NCBI GenBank assembly: GCA_905187815.1
Contig: CAJJJM010000003.1
Location: 62,001-126,000, forward strand
From: an uncultured Methanomassiliicoccaceae archaeon
Lineage (GTDB): Archaea; Thermoplasmatota; Thermoplasmata; Methanomassiliicoccales; Methanomethylophilaceae
Reading direction: 5' to 3'
DNA length: 64,000 bases
Made by a program: the position numbers and the translations under genes. Below are positions 49,083 through 58,391 of this stretch, in pieces. Position 1 is the stretch's first letter; every line of letters starts with the position of its first letter. Below the pieces are notes generated by a model. That model had not been told where the DNA came from, searched no databases, and worked only from the letters and a program-made list of their open reading frames with translations.

Positions 49083-51951
49083 TCTCATCGGTCAGCGTCC
49101 CTCCGGTGAGCGGTTCGAACCTCTTCGTGCGGCCCAAGGATACATAGTCGATGAAGCAGACTGCTCTGCGTTTGTAATACAGGGATGCGGCCTCGGCGTA
49201 TACCGAGAGCTGGAACATGTATTCCTGTTCGAAACGGTCCGAGACATCGGTCTTGTAGTCATGGACCTCCACCCTGTCAGGATACACCGCGAGGAGGTCT
49301 ATCCTGCCGCTCAGGACGATTCCGCAGTCCGGCACCGGAAGAGTGCAGTCGAGCTCCGCGAAAAGCAGGTCCGCGTCCCTGCAGCCGTCGATGATCCTGC
49401 GGATCATCTCCATCTCGGGGAAGTCGTCGTTGACGAGCCAGCCCTCCTTCACCGCCTGAGCCGCTTCGTGGACCCTCTCGCCGTACTCCTTGCCCTTCCC
49501 CGGGACCTCGTCCGCCTCCGACATCCCTCCGAGGCCGTCATCCTGTGAGAATCCCATTAGGGTGTGAACCCCGACCTTCTTGGTACGGACCCGGTAGCCG
49601 GTCACATCCGGCCTGGGGACCGTCAGGGGATCCTTGCCGTGTTCCCTGGGAGGACATTCCGGAATGGTCGCGTACTCCTCGTTCGAGAGCATCTTCATGA
49701 ACTTCGACGGTTTGTCTCCGCAGATCAGGGTCTCGTACTGCCTCGCCCTGGACATGGCAACGAACATCAGCCTGCGCTCCTCGCTGTAGTCCGTATCCTT
49801 GGAGGCCTTCGCCAGCTTCGTCCTCCAGGATGTGCAGATCTTGGAGTAGTCCCCGAAGCGGCCCACCTCCTGCGAGCATCTGACGCCCAGCTCGGAATCG
49901 AATGAGAACGACTCCCCCCTTCCGCTCTCGATCAGGGGCATCGTCTTGGAGTCCATGTAGGGGATGATGACCGCCTCGAACTCCAGACCCTTGGATTTGT
50001 GCATCGTCATGATCGTGACTGCGTTGGAGTCGATGGAGTTCTCCACCGGATACAGGGTCCTGTCAGCGATCCCGTCCTCGATTATGCGGATCAGGTCGGA
50101 GATGGTCAGGAGCGAGTCGCGGTGTGCGGCGGAAAGGGTGGTGATGATGGCCTGGGTGATCTCGTTGTTGAGGCCGTAGAACGAGTAGATCGATGTGAGC
50201 AGCTCGGTGATCCTGCGGGTCTTCTTCCTGAGCTCCTTGCGCTGGTTCAGAATCTCGAACGGGACCATGTTGCGGTCCCCGCGGATGCGTATGCATTCTG
50301 AGAGCGAATAGCCGAGGTCGGCGAGTATGGGCATGCACCCCCACGGGTCGTCGTCGTTGCTGATGTACCTGAGCCAGGCGAGGGCCAGCTTCCCCTCTCT
50401 GGTGGACATGATCTCCATGTCCCCCTGCATGAAGGCAGGGATGCCCGCCTCCTTCAGCCTCTCCAGGACGGTCCTGCAGCTGTTCGTCTTGCGGCACAGG
50501 ACCGCTATGTCCCCGTAGCCCATGGGCCTGGCGGAGTCGCCGGAATGGACGGTGTACCTGCCGGAGTCCACGTAGTCGCGGATGCATCTGACCACCTCTT
50601 CGGCCTCCTCGTCCGCGGAACCGCACTGGACGTAGCGTATGTCGGTGTCGCCGTCCGGGATGTCCGTCCTCCCGGCCTCGAGCGGCTGGGCCTTCTCGAC
50701 GTCCTCCTGGCGGATGGAGCCGTCCTCGTTGGTGGCTTTAAGCGACAGGCAGCGGAAGGCCTCGTCCACAATCCGTCTGGATGACCTGTAGTTGACGTTG
50801 AGCGCTATCTCGGAGACCTCGGGTATTCCCACGGCAACTCTCCTCTCGCCCTCGTTCAGGAACGACCTGAGCGCCCTCGCCCTGTCCCCGAACATGGTGA
50901 TGTTCTCGATCGAGACGTATCTGAAGCCGTAGATCCCCTGCTTCCAATCACCGACGACGCACAGGTTGGGCTCCCTGAGTATCATGAGGGCGATCATGAG
51001 CTGGCTGGCGTTGGTGTCCTGGAACTCATCGATCATCACGTATCTGTAGGAGTTCCTGGCCCTGACCTCCGGGTCGCCGTAGAGAAGGGAGAACGCGAGC
51101 ATCGCGCTGATGCCGAATGTGAGGCGGTCCTCGGTGATGCTCCTCCTGATGTACTGATGGTAGATGTCGTGGACGAGCCTGAGCATATCCGTCCTAGTGG
51201 GGTCTTCGGCCGCCTCGGCGAGACGCTGGGGATCGACGGTCCCTCCGACCACCGTAGGGAGATCGCATGCGTTGTTCACGTCCAGCTTCAATATGGGATC
51301 GGCCATAGCGGACGCCCCTCCTCTCTTGCCAGGGACGTTCCGGGACTCCATCATGCGGAGCGTCTCTTCGACGTCTCCCATGAGGATCCTGTCGGAATCC
51401 ATGCCGAACCAGCCCCTCTTCATCGGGTAGACCCCGCGGGACATCAGGTTGTTTATCAGTTTCAGCAGCCCGTCGGGATTCTGGCTGGCTATGGATTCCC
51501 AGTCTCCGTAGTCCCCGAGGCGGTCGTGCAGGAACCTGTCGAGGAACATCCTGAAGTGCTCCTTGTTCAGAGACTCGTTGCTGGAGATGGTCGCTCCGCG
51601 GGTGAGCCTCTCATCTATCCCGAACATCCTCCCGGCATCCTCGGGGGAATCCATGATGACGGAAAGGCAGAACGCGTCGAACGTCTTCGCCTGGACCATC
51701 CTGGATTTGGATTCGAGCTCCGGATGCAGCGCCAGCTCCCCCTTGATGCGCTCCTCCATCTCGTTGGCGGCGTTGTTGGTGAAGGTCAGGAGCAGGACCT
51801 CCCGCGGGTCGACGTCGGGTCTGGATATCAGGTTCACGTATCTGCTCACGATCGTATGGGTCTTCCCCGTCCCAGGGCCGGCGTCGACGAGGACCATCCC
51901 GTCCAGGGTCTCGGCGATCATCCTCTGGCGGTCGTTCAGGCCGTCATTCAT
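49048..51951 (-). CDS. UvrD/AddA-like helicase-nuclease
   Basis: The 967-residue protein has superfamily 1A motifs: AGPGTGKTHT (motif I), YVMIDEFQDTNASQL (II), GDWKQGIYGFR (III), VNYRSSRRI (IV), TIMTMHKSKGLEFEAV (V) and LMFVAMSRARQYE (VI). A C-terminal PD-(D/E)XK nuclease follows (GRIDLLAVY..VEVHDYKTD). It lies directly downstream of an AddB-like partner with overlapping ends, the plan of AddAB double-strand-break end processors. The ATG at 51951 has GAGG close by. Haloarchaea-type and bacterial homologs should be compared. Confidence 0.92.
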   Translation of the reverse strand: MNDGLNDRQRMIAETLDGMVLVDAGPGTGKTHTIVSRYVNLISRPDVDPREVLLLTFTNNAANEMEERIKGELALHPELESKSRMVQAKTFDAFCLSVIMDSPEDAGRMFGIDERLTRGATISSNESLNKEHFRMFLDRFLHDRLGDYGDWESIASQNPDGLLKLINNLMSRGVYPMKRGWFGMDSDRILMGDVEETLRMMESRNVPGKRGGASAMADPILKLDVNNACDLPTVVGGTVDPQRLAEAAEDPTRTDMLRLVHDIYHQYIRRSITEDRLTFGISAMLAFSLLYGDPEVRARNSYRYVMIDEFQDTNASQLMIALMILREPNLCVVGDWKQGIYGFRYVSIENITMFGDRARALRSFLNEGERRVAVGIPEVSEIALNVNYRSSRRIVDEAFRCLSLKATNEDGSIRQEDVEKAQPLEAGRTDIPDGDTDIRYVQCGSADEEAEEVVRCIRDYVDSGRYTVHSGDSARPMGYGDIAVLCRKTNSCRTVLERLKEAGIPAFMQGDMEIMSTREGKLALAWLRYISNDDDPWGCMPILADLGYSLSECIRIRGDRNMVPFEILNQRKELRKKTRRITELLTSIYSFYGLNNEITQAIITTLSAAHRDSLLTISDLIRIIEDGIADRTLYPVENSIDSNAVTIMTMHKSKGLEFEAVIIPYMDSKTMPLIESGRGESFSFDSELGVRCSQEVGRFGDYSKICTSWRTKLAKASKDTDYSEERRLMFVAMSRARQYETLICGDKPSKFMKMLSNEEYATIPECPPREHGKDPLTVPRPDVTGYRVRTKKVGVHTLMGFSQDDGLGGMSEADEVPGKGKEYGERVHEAAQAVKEGWLVNDDFPEMEMIRRIIDGCRDADLLFAELDCTLPVPDCGIVLSGRIDLLAVYPDRVEVHDYKTDVSDRFEQEYMFQLSVYAEAASLYYKRRAVCFIDYVSLGRTKRFEPLTGGTLTDEIRRRSALPGRS

Positions 51952-54598
51952 CGTCCTCACCCCCTTCGACTTCGATGACGTCCCTTGTGCATGCCTCGAA
52001 GTAATCGCATTTCCTGCAGTCCACCTTCGGCATGGCCTCGAAATCGGTCAGGGACTTCTCCACCGCCTGCGAATGCATGGCGTCGACCATCTCCAGGAAC
52101 GCGTCCAACACTTCCGATGGGACCTCGACGGACCCCGTGGTGACGACCATCCCGTCCATTATGTGACTGGCCAGCTTCCCTATCGCCACCGACGCGTCTT
52201 TCTCCGCGTTGTTCCCGGTCAGGCCGACGTTCTCGACGACGGCGTTCACTACCGCAGGATCGTTCCTCCACCCCGATGGGTCCCCAGATGCTGTCCCGGC
52301 GACAGCGTCTATGATCGTCTCCGCGTGTTCCCTCATGTCTTTCTTGAGTTCTTCCCGGAGATCATCGAGGAGCGCACGGCTTCCGGCTATGCATCCGTTC
52401 GTGCCTCCGTCCACAACGGAGACCGTGCGTATGTTGCGTCTGATGTCGAAATCAGGGTCGGACGACTCGACGTCATGGTCCATCACATAGAACAGGTCGA
52501 ACCTGCCGGAGAACCCCGGCACGGTCTCGGATGCTATGGCCAGGTAGAGGAGCGGCTGGAACTCGTAGTATTTGGCACCGGAGTCAGGGGTCATGGATGC
52601 GCCGATATTCTTGCCTTCGAGGCCCTTCCCTGTCTTGTAGTCCGTTATGACACCGTCCCACAGGAGGTCGAACTCCCCGTGGATCTCATGGGCAGTCGAC
52701 TGATGGTCGGTCTCGCAGGAGGTGCTCGACGTCTCGAGTCCGAGGAGCTCTATGAACCTGTTGGGATGCTTCTTCCTGGAGTTGGAAGCGTCCAGGGTCG
52801 CTCTGACCCCGCGCAGGTCTATGTAGCGCATGATGTTGCGCATGGCCTGCCTGACCGCATCGGAATCGAACTCCTCCATCGTGGGGGATGACAGTCCAGA
52901 ATAGCGGTCGGAGATCATGTTCACGAAGCTGTCGATGCCCATGCGTCTGACCTCGTCCCCGTGGCATGCGTACAGCTCCGCGAACGAGTGGATGAGGGTC
53001 CCGAACTCGATTACCTTCTTCTCCTCGGAAGGCAGGAGGGCGTTGAACATGTACCTGCGCGGACAGGAGTAGTACGCGTCGAAGGATGTCTTTGAGAACT
53101 TCCTCTTGAAGGTCTCCACGCCGTCGATGATCATCTCGCCGCGCTTCCTTCCGGCAGGCGTCTCGTCGGAGAGCCATCTTCCGCGGACCAGGGGGGCTAT
53201 GTCAGAGAACCTCTCGCACTTCCTTTTCAGGATCTGGTCGAAGAACAGGCAGGGTCTCGCATCATCCCCGCGCTTGGTGGTGTTGACGATGTATATCCGC
53301 CTCTCCCCCTGCTGGATCAGGGCTGAGAATCTGAGGGCGTTCTTCTCGGACTCGGACTCCGGATCGATGTACCTCCTGCCGACAGCCGGGACGTTCCAGT
53401 CCTGCTCCATGCCCAGGAAGATGACGACGGGCCTGTCCACGTACACGGAGTTGTGGCAGTCCGCCAGGAGCACCCCTGTGCGCTCCTTCTCCGGGATCTC
53501 CTCGTTGTGCTTCAGCTCCTTGACGTTGTCCACTGCGTACCTGAGCTCCGACAGCCTGTCGGGCGTGACGGTCTTGTCCAGCATGCCCAGGCTCTTCAGG
53601 ACGGTCCCGACCCTTGACTTGCCGGTGGGGTCGCAAATGGCGTCCATCACCTCCTCGAAGGTCATCCCGTCGTAGAACGCGCGTTGCATTATCCCTCTGA
53701 GGCGGTGCTCGCCGGGAACCATGTCCTCGTCCTCGTCGATCTTGGATAGGAGGAATCCTTCCCTCCCCGGCCTGAAGTACTCCTTGTACCCGGTGAACAG
53801 CTCCTTCACCTGCCCCACGCGCACGGTCTCGAAGTCCATGGCGTGGGCAAGGAACCCGATGTAGTCCCTGATGGGTGTGAGGTCCCTGACGGAGAGGCTG
53901 TTCACGAAGGGGAGGTCCCTGCGGTAGAGGGCAGCCCTGACGGCGTCGGCTATCGGGGAGGAGGCGTTCATGACTATGGCGAAGTCGGAGGGGCTCTCGG
54001 GATCGACCAGGTCCGCGGCGTGCTCCGCCAGCTGGCGGTCGTTCCCGACCTGGTGGAAGCACTCTATCTCGAAGTCCCCCGGCTTGACGATCTCTATCAC
54101 ATCGTGCTCCAGTGGCGTGAAGTGCTTGTCCAGGTCGTCGAACAGCTCGGGTCCGATGATGGCGACCCTCTTGCCCTCGAGTATCTCAGGGGTCTTCACC
54201 GCGGGGTCGAAGTCCCCCATGGCCTTCTCCCTCGTGGGCAGGTCGCGGTATGCGTCATAGACCCTGCGGGAACGGGCAGTCGTGAGATTGGCCCTGACCT
54301 CCCTGGTGTACCTCCGGATCTCCCTGAAGTTCAAAATCTCGCTGTAGACGTACTTGAAGTCCAGCTCCGTGTCCTCAGCGACCTTCGCGACCAGCTCCAG
54401 GTCGTTCATCTCGTAGTCCTGCAGGATCCCGTGGGAGAGCAACCCAGCGAGATGGCGCGGCGTGATAGCGAAGACCCCCATGCGCACCGTGTCGATCCTG
54501 GCGTTCAGGGCCGTCTCCAGCGCGGCGTCGTTGGTGATGACGAGGTCGTAGCCGCGGACCTCCTCGTATAGCTCGTCGATGGACTTCAGGAGCTGCAT
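51944..54598 (-). CDS. AddB-like nuclease subunit with Fe-S cysteines
   Basis: The 884-residue protein has a helicase-like N-terminal half without a functional Walker A motif. A C-terminal PD-(D/E)XK domain has HGEFDLLWDGVITDYKTGKG and EFQPLLYLAI. Four cysteines, one in YYSCPRRYMF and three in CRKCDYFEAC, fit the AddB-type [4Fe-4S] site that staples the nuclease. It precedes the AddA-like gene with an 8-nt overlap, so the complex is likely. Confidence 0.85.
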   Translation of the reverse strand: MQLLKSIDELYEEVRGYDLVITNDAALETALNARIDTVRMGVFAITPRHLAGLLSHGILQDYEMNDLELVAKVAEDTELDFKYVYSEILNFREIRRYTREVRANLTTARSRRVYDAYRDLPTREKAMGDFDPAVKTPEILEGKRVAIIGPELFDDLDKHFTPLEHDVIEIVKPGDFEIECFHQVGNDRQLAEHAADLVDPESPSDFAIVMNASSPIADAVRAALYRRDLPFVNSLSVRDLTPIRDYIGFLAHAMDFETVRVGQVKELFTGYKEYFRPGREGFLLSKIDEDEDMVPGEHRLRGIMQRAFYDGMTFEEVMDAICDPTGKSRVGTVLKSLGMLDKTVTPDRLSELRYAVDNVKELKHNEEIPEKERTGVLLADCHNSVYVDRPVVIFLGMEQDWNVPAVGRRYIDPESESEKNALRFSALIQQGERRIYIVNTTKRGDDARPCLFFDQILKRKCERFSDIAPLVRGRWLSDETPAGRKRGEMIIDGVETFKRKFSKTSFDAYYSCPRRYMFNALLPSEEKKVIEFGTLIHSFAELYACHGDEVRRMGIDSFVNMISDRYSGLSSPTMEEFDSDAVRQAMRNIMRYIDLRGVRATLDASNSRKKHPNRFIELLGLETSSTSCETDHQSTAHEIHGEFDLLWDGVITDYKTGKGLEGKNIGASMTPDSGAKYYEFQPLLYLAIASETVPGFSGRFDLFYVMDHDVESSDPDFDIRRNIRTVSVVDGGTNGCIAGSRALLDDLREELKKDMREHAETIIDAVAGTASGDPSGWRNDPAVVNAVVENVGLTGNNAEKDASVAIGKLASHIMDGMVVTTGSVEVPSEVLDAFLEMVDAMHSQAVEKSLTDFEAMPKVDCRKCDYFEACTRDVIEVEGGEDDE

Positions 54599-54672
54599 GC
54601 CAGGTGGAAGCGCTGAGCCTATTCATAGGTTGTTTGAGACCTTAATATAGAAAATCGGACCATCCGGTGTCC

Positions 54673-55224
54673 ATGGACGATGTGTACGTTGTCGAGATAG
54701 CGACCACAGGACCCAAGGGGATCCCCAAGGACACGGTGGCGGAGGTCGCCGTATGCAGGATGCTCGCCGACGGGAGCGACTTCGACACCGTCTACGATTG
54801 TCTAATATCCATGGACCCGAGGGACATAGGAAAGGAGGGGCTGGACTATCTGACCGGGAACTACGGCATCCAGCCCGAGGAGCTGTACGCCGGGGAGGAC
54901 CGCGACAGGGTGGTGTCGGACCTCCAGAAGGCAGTGTTCGGGAAGGAATGCACCTCGTACAACGTGGGGGCAGTGTTCGGGAAGTACCTAAGCTACGAGC
55001 CCTGGGACTGCACCGGGGAGCTGACCCTCCTCCCATCCATATCCATGAGGCTTGACCCGGACCTGAAGGGGCCCCCCGAGAGGGAGCACGAACTGATCAG
55101 GGCCGCCTACGAGAAGCTCTGTCCAGGAGATCCCGCTTGCGTGGGAGACGGGCGCAGGGCCGTTCACCTGGCTCAGATGGCGGTGTCGGTTCTCATGAGG
55201 CTCCGCCGCGACGGCTGGTTCTGA
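54673..55224 (+). CDS. Exonuclease-fold paralog without catalytic residues
   Basis: The 183-residue protein aligns with the exonuclease at 42870: YVVEIATTGPKGIPKD versus YVLDTETTGLEGAPKD, SYNVGAVFGKYL versus AYNVAYDMDKFL, and RRAVHLAQMA versus HRALSDAQMA. The acidic DxE pair, the second D, and the H/D pair are all replaced, so it should be catalytically inactive. TATA-like TTAATATAG about 28 nt before the ATG suggests a leaderless mRNA; a GTG at 54667 is possible. It is divergent from the AddB-like gene. Confidence 0.8.
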   Translation: MDDVYVVEIATTGPKGIPKDTVAEVAVCRMLADGSDFDTVYDCLISMDPRDIGKEGLDYLTGNYGIQPEELYAGEDRDRVVSDLQKAVFGKECTSYNVGAVFGKYLSYEPWDCTGELTLLPSISMRLDPDLKGPPEREHELIRAAYEKLCPGDPACVGDGRRAVHLAQMAVSVLMRLRRDGWF

Positions 55225-55226
55225 GG

Positions 55227-55640
55227 TCAGAACATCCTGACGAAGACGTTGTCCATCAGGATCATCGCGGCGCATCCGAGGTACATCAGCACATAGATGA
55301 TCCAGCAGGGCACGGCGATGAAGATCGAGAACACTCCGAGCGTCAGGAACACGGCCAGGATGAAGAATAGCGCACCGAACAGCAGCGCCAGGTACCCCCT
55401 CTTCTGTCTGGGGTTCCTGTAGATAAGTCCGAGGCCGAGTATGCCGAAAAGCCCCGGTATGAGCGTGAGGACGAGAGCCAGCTTCTTGCTGTAGCTCCTT
55501 CCCTTCTCGTTCCTGGGCCTCTGGTCCCTCTCCTTGCGGACCGGCTCCGGCTCCACCGGGATCTTCTTGTAGCACTTTGGACAGGTCAGACTGTTGCTGG
55601 GGACGAGTTCCCCGCAGTACGGGCAACGCCTCTCCGCCAT
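55227..55640 (-). CDS. Zinc-ribbon membrane protein
   Basis: The 137-residue protein has an N-terminal zinc ribbon (CPYCGELVPSNSLTCPKCYKKI), a basic linker (about 30-50) and three to four helices with LIYRNPRQKRGYLALLFG. It has the same general plan as the zinc-ribbon proteins at 18-20 kb and 35.5 kb, without close similarity. The function is unknown. It is 4 nt downstream of the thioesterase gene. Confidence 0.75.
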   Translation of the reverse strand: MAERRCPYCGELVPSNSLTCPKCYKKIPVEPEPVRKERDQRPRNEKGRSYSKKLALVLTLIPGLFGILGLGLIYRNPRQKRGYLALLFGALFFILAVFLTLGVFSIFIAVPCWIIYVLMYLGCAAMILMDNVFVRMF

Positions 55641-55644
55641 CCGG

Positions 55645-56073
55645 TCACCCCTTGAGGACGAACGCGGTGTTCGTAGCAGAGGCTACCAGCTTCCCCTCCT
55701 CCGAGAGAACGCGGACCTCGTACATCTCCAGCGACCTGGACCTGTTGACCGGTGTGCATATGGCCCTGAGCCTGCCCTGGGCGGGCCTGTAGTAGTTGAT
55801 GCTGGAGCTGGATCCTGTGCACGGGTGGGCTATGTTGCAGAGGATGGCGAACGTGTGGTCCACAAGGCCGTAGATCGCGGCGCCATGGCCGCGACCCATG
55901 CTGTTCATGAGATCTGGACGCAGCTCCATCTCGCAGACGGCCTCATCCTTCGATATCGAGACGATCTCGATGCCCATCATCCGGGCGAAAGGCGCGTTGT
56001 ACATGTCCATGACGTTGTCCGCATACTGTTTCACGTCGTCGGACATCCTATTGAGGAGTTCGTCCCTGTCCAT
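55645..56073 (-). CDS. PaaI-family hotdog thioesterase
   Basis: The 142-residue hotdog-fold protein contains NSMGRGHGAAIYGLVDHTFAILCN, with the catalytic-helix motif, and SSSSINYYRPAQGRLRAICTPVNRSRSLEMYEVRV. It probably hydrolyses an acyl-CoA. It is co-oriented with and next to the zinc-ribbon gene. Confidence 0.88.
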   Translation of the reverse strand: MDRDELLNRMSDDVKQYADNVMDMYNAPFARMMGIEIVSISKDEAVCEMELRPDLMNSMGRGHGAAIYGLVDHTFAILCNIAHPCTGSSSSINYYRPAQGRLRAICTPVNRSRSLEMYEVRVLSEEGKLVASATNTAFVLKG

Positions 56074-56241
56074 GCGGGGTCTAACGTAGGGGTTGTATTA
56101 AGACTTTAATCGAATCCATGCCTGATGCTCGGAATTTCTTGGAAAGTATTCCGGAAACGTCAGAAAACATCCATTCTGTTCATTTTGAACGATAACAATT
56201 TATCGAAAATCATTAAATAAACAATCGTCGTTTCTCCTATC

Positions 56242-56763
56242 ATGGGATGCAGCGAGGACAGTCTACGTACCACCTGCGGCGCCGGCTATCTGATCATGGG
56301 GGCGCTCACCATATTCTCGACGCTCCTCACATTGGGAGGCCTTCTCGTCGCCGCCGTCCTACTGTTCTCGCCGTCCGATGCGATGGTCGAGGTAGTCATG
56401 ACAGACCTGAACGGCGTCATCCCGGGCGCCACCGTGGATGAGACGGTCGTGTCCGTGGTGCTCTGCACACTTCTGACCATGGTGCTCGCAGCCTCGTTCT
56501 ACACGATCGGCCATGTGCTCAGAAGGGTCAGTGTCGGGGACCCTGCCGTTCACGGCAGCTTCTCCCGCATAAGGGGGATGGCGGTCGTGGCCGCCGCCAT
56601 GTGCGTCCCCTACCTGGTGTTCCGCCTAGCCTATTATGGGAACATCGGCCCTTTGGCAGAGGCGGCGGCAGCCTGCGTGCCCTTCATGGTCCTGGCCGTT
56701 GCCATACACTGCGCCTACATCCTGCTCCGTCGCAGGGTTCCATCTCCGGCTGACGGGTCGTAG
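56242..56763 (+). CDS. Hypothetical four-helix membrane protein
   Basis: The 173-residue protein has about four hydrophobic helices (roughly 13-43, 70-90, 105-125 and 130-155). No family is recognised. CATTAAATAA about 25 nt before the ATG suggests a leaderless promoter. The gene ends with TAG, which matters in an order where some members read UAG as pyrrolysine; the frame continues open for some distance. It lies 61 nt before xseA. Confidence 0.6.
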   Translation: MGCSEDSLRTTCGAGYLIMGALTIFSTLLTLGGLLVAAVLLFSPSDAMVEVVMTDLNGVIPGATVDETVVSVVLCTLLTMVLAASFYTIGHVLRRVSVGDPAVHGSFSRIRGMAVVAAAMCVPYLVFRLAYYGNIGPLAEAAAACVPFMVLAVAIHCAYILLRRRVPSPADGS

Positions 56764-56824
56764 GCGGGGTGTTCGGTTCCTCTGAGGCACAACCTTCGAA
56801 TACGTCCCGGGATATGGGTCCGAC

Positions 56825-58156
56825 ATGGCGGAGACCGTCACGGTTACACAGCTGAACTCCCGTGTCAAGACCATCCTCGGGAACTCCCCAGCTGTCAGGG
56901 ACATCTGGGTCAACGGGGAGATCTCCAACCTGAAGAGATACCCCTCGGGCCATTATTACTTCACGCTCAAAGACCCGGGCAGCGAGATACGCTCCGTGAT
57001 GTTCGCCCACAGCCGCCAGAGGATCGATTTCGAGCCCAAGGAGAACATGAAGGTCTCCGCATTCGGATCCGTGGACATGTACGTCCAGAGGGGAGCGTAC
57101 CAGTTCGTCGTCGAGAGCATGAGGCCAGCGGGGGTCGGCGACCTGTACCTGGCTTTCGAGGCTCTGAAGAAGAAGCTGGAGGCAGAGGGTCTTTTCGAGC
57201 AGTCACGGAAGAGGAGCCTTCCCCGGTACCCGAGGACTATAGGGGTCGTAACCTCCGAGAAAGGCGCCGTCATACACGATATCATCACCACATCCGCATC
57301 CCGCTTCCCAGCCGACATCATACTCGCTCCGGCTCTGGTCCAGGGGGAGGGCGCCGCGGATTCCATCGTCGCCGGGATCAGGCTCCTGAACAGGATCGGC
57401 GTGGACGTCATCATCGTCGGCAGGGGCGGCGGGTCCCTCGAGGACCTCTGGGCGTTCAACGAGGAGCCGGTGGCACGTGCCATCGTCGCCTCCGAGGCGC
57501 CTGTGGTCTCCGCCGTGGGGCATGAGACGGACTTCACCATCGCGGACTTCGTCGCCGATGTCAGGGCGCCCACTCCGACCGGTGCCGCCGCCATCATCCT
57601 GAGGGACAGGACCGAGATAATGAACCAGGTCGTGACGGACATGGCCAGGGCCTCACGCGCCCTCTCCGGTTCGCTGGACCGCATGAGGCACAGGTTCGAG
57701 GTTCTCGACGCACGGCTCTCCCCGGAGAAGGCGCTCGATGACCTCAGCATGAAGTCGATGGCCCTTGACGACCTGATGAACCGGTCGCAGAACGCCCTGA
57801 ACGGGAAGGTTGGCGACATGAGACGCAGATACGAGGTCGTGAACGCCAAGCTGTCGCCGGTCGCCGGCCTATCCCGCATCGATGTCCTCAGGGGGCGCGT
57901 GGACAGCCTCTGCTCCCGTGCGGAGTCAGCCACCGTCAGAAGGATGGAGGGATCAGGAGCCAGACTGGAGTCGCTGTCAGGCAGATTGGACTCCCTCAAC
58001 CCGATGAACGTGCTCTCGAGGGGATACGGGATGGTGACCGTGGACGGCACGGCCATAACGTCCGTGGACGACATCGAGGTCGGCGGGATGGTGAGGATCC
58101 ATCTGAGGGACGGCTCAGCGGCCGCCCAGATCAAGGAGAAGGAGAAAGATGACTGA
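56825..58156 (+). CDS. xseA: Exodeoxyribonuclease VII large subunit
   Basis: XseA is the catalytic subunit of the ssDNA-specific exonuclease VII. The 443 residues have the N-terminal OB domain (RDIWVNGEISNLKRYPSGHYYFTLKD), then TSEKGAVIHDI, VDVIIVGRGGGSLEDLWAFNEE and AVGHETDFTIADFVADVRAPTPTGAA, the active-site region, and a long coiled-coil C-terminus. It overlaps xseB by 8 nt. The system is bacterial in origin but occurs in some archaea. Confidence 0.95.
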   Translation: MAETVTVTQLNSRVKTILGNSPAVRDIWVNGEISNLKRYPSGHYYFTLKDPGSEIRSVMFAHSRQRIDFEPKENMKVSAFGSVDMYVQRGAYQFVVESMRPAGVGDLYLAFEALKKKLEAEGLFEQSRKRSLPRYPRTIGVVTSEKGAVIHDIITTSASRFPADIILAPALVQGEGAADSIVAGIRLLNRIGVDVIIVGRGGGSLEDLWAFNEEPVARAIVASEAPVVSAVGHETDFTIADFVADVRAPTPTGAAAIILRDRTEIMNQVVTDMARASRALSGSLDRMRHRFEVLDARLSPEKALDDLSMKSMALDDLMNRSQNALNGKVGDMRRRYEVVNAKLSPVAGLSRIDVLRGRVDSLCSRAESATVRRMEGSGARLESLSGRLDSLNPMNVLSRGYGMVTVDGTAITSVDDIEVGGMVRIHLRDGSAAAQIKEKEKDD

Positions 58157-58391
58157 TTATGAGAACGTGGATGAGATGAGCTTCGAAGAGAGCATCGACG
58201 CCCTCGAGGGCCTGGTCAAGAGGCTCGAGGACGGCGGCATCGACCTAGACGAGAGCCTGAGGATCTACGAGCAGGCGGTCGCCCTCAGGGACCACTGCAA
58301 GAGGATACTCGAGGACGGAGAGCGCAGGATAAAGAAGATCATGGAGACGGCCGACGGCACGGTCAGGGAAGAGGGGTTCGACCTCGACTGA
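58149..58391 (+). CDS. xseB: Exodeoxyribonuclease VII small subunit
   Basis: The 80-residue helical protein, SFEESIDALEGLVKRLEDGGIDLDESLRIYEQAVALRDHCKRIL, is a typical XseB that coats the XseA coiled coil. It overlaps xseA at the start and a convergent DUF4435 gene by 29 nt at the end. Confidence 0.95.
   Translation: MTDYENVDEMSFEESIDALEGLVKRLEDGGIDLDESLRIYEQAVALRDHCKRILEDGERRIKKIMETADGTVREEGFDLD

Noticed and set aside
42870..55224. Composite mobile element bounded by the two exonuclease paralogs
   Set aside because: The copies are highly diverged, in the same orientation, and there are no transposase, integrase or terminal repeats.
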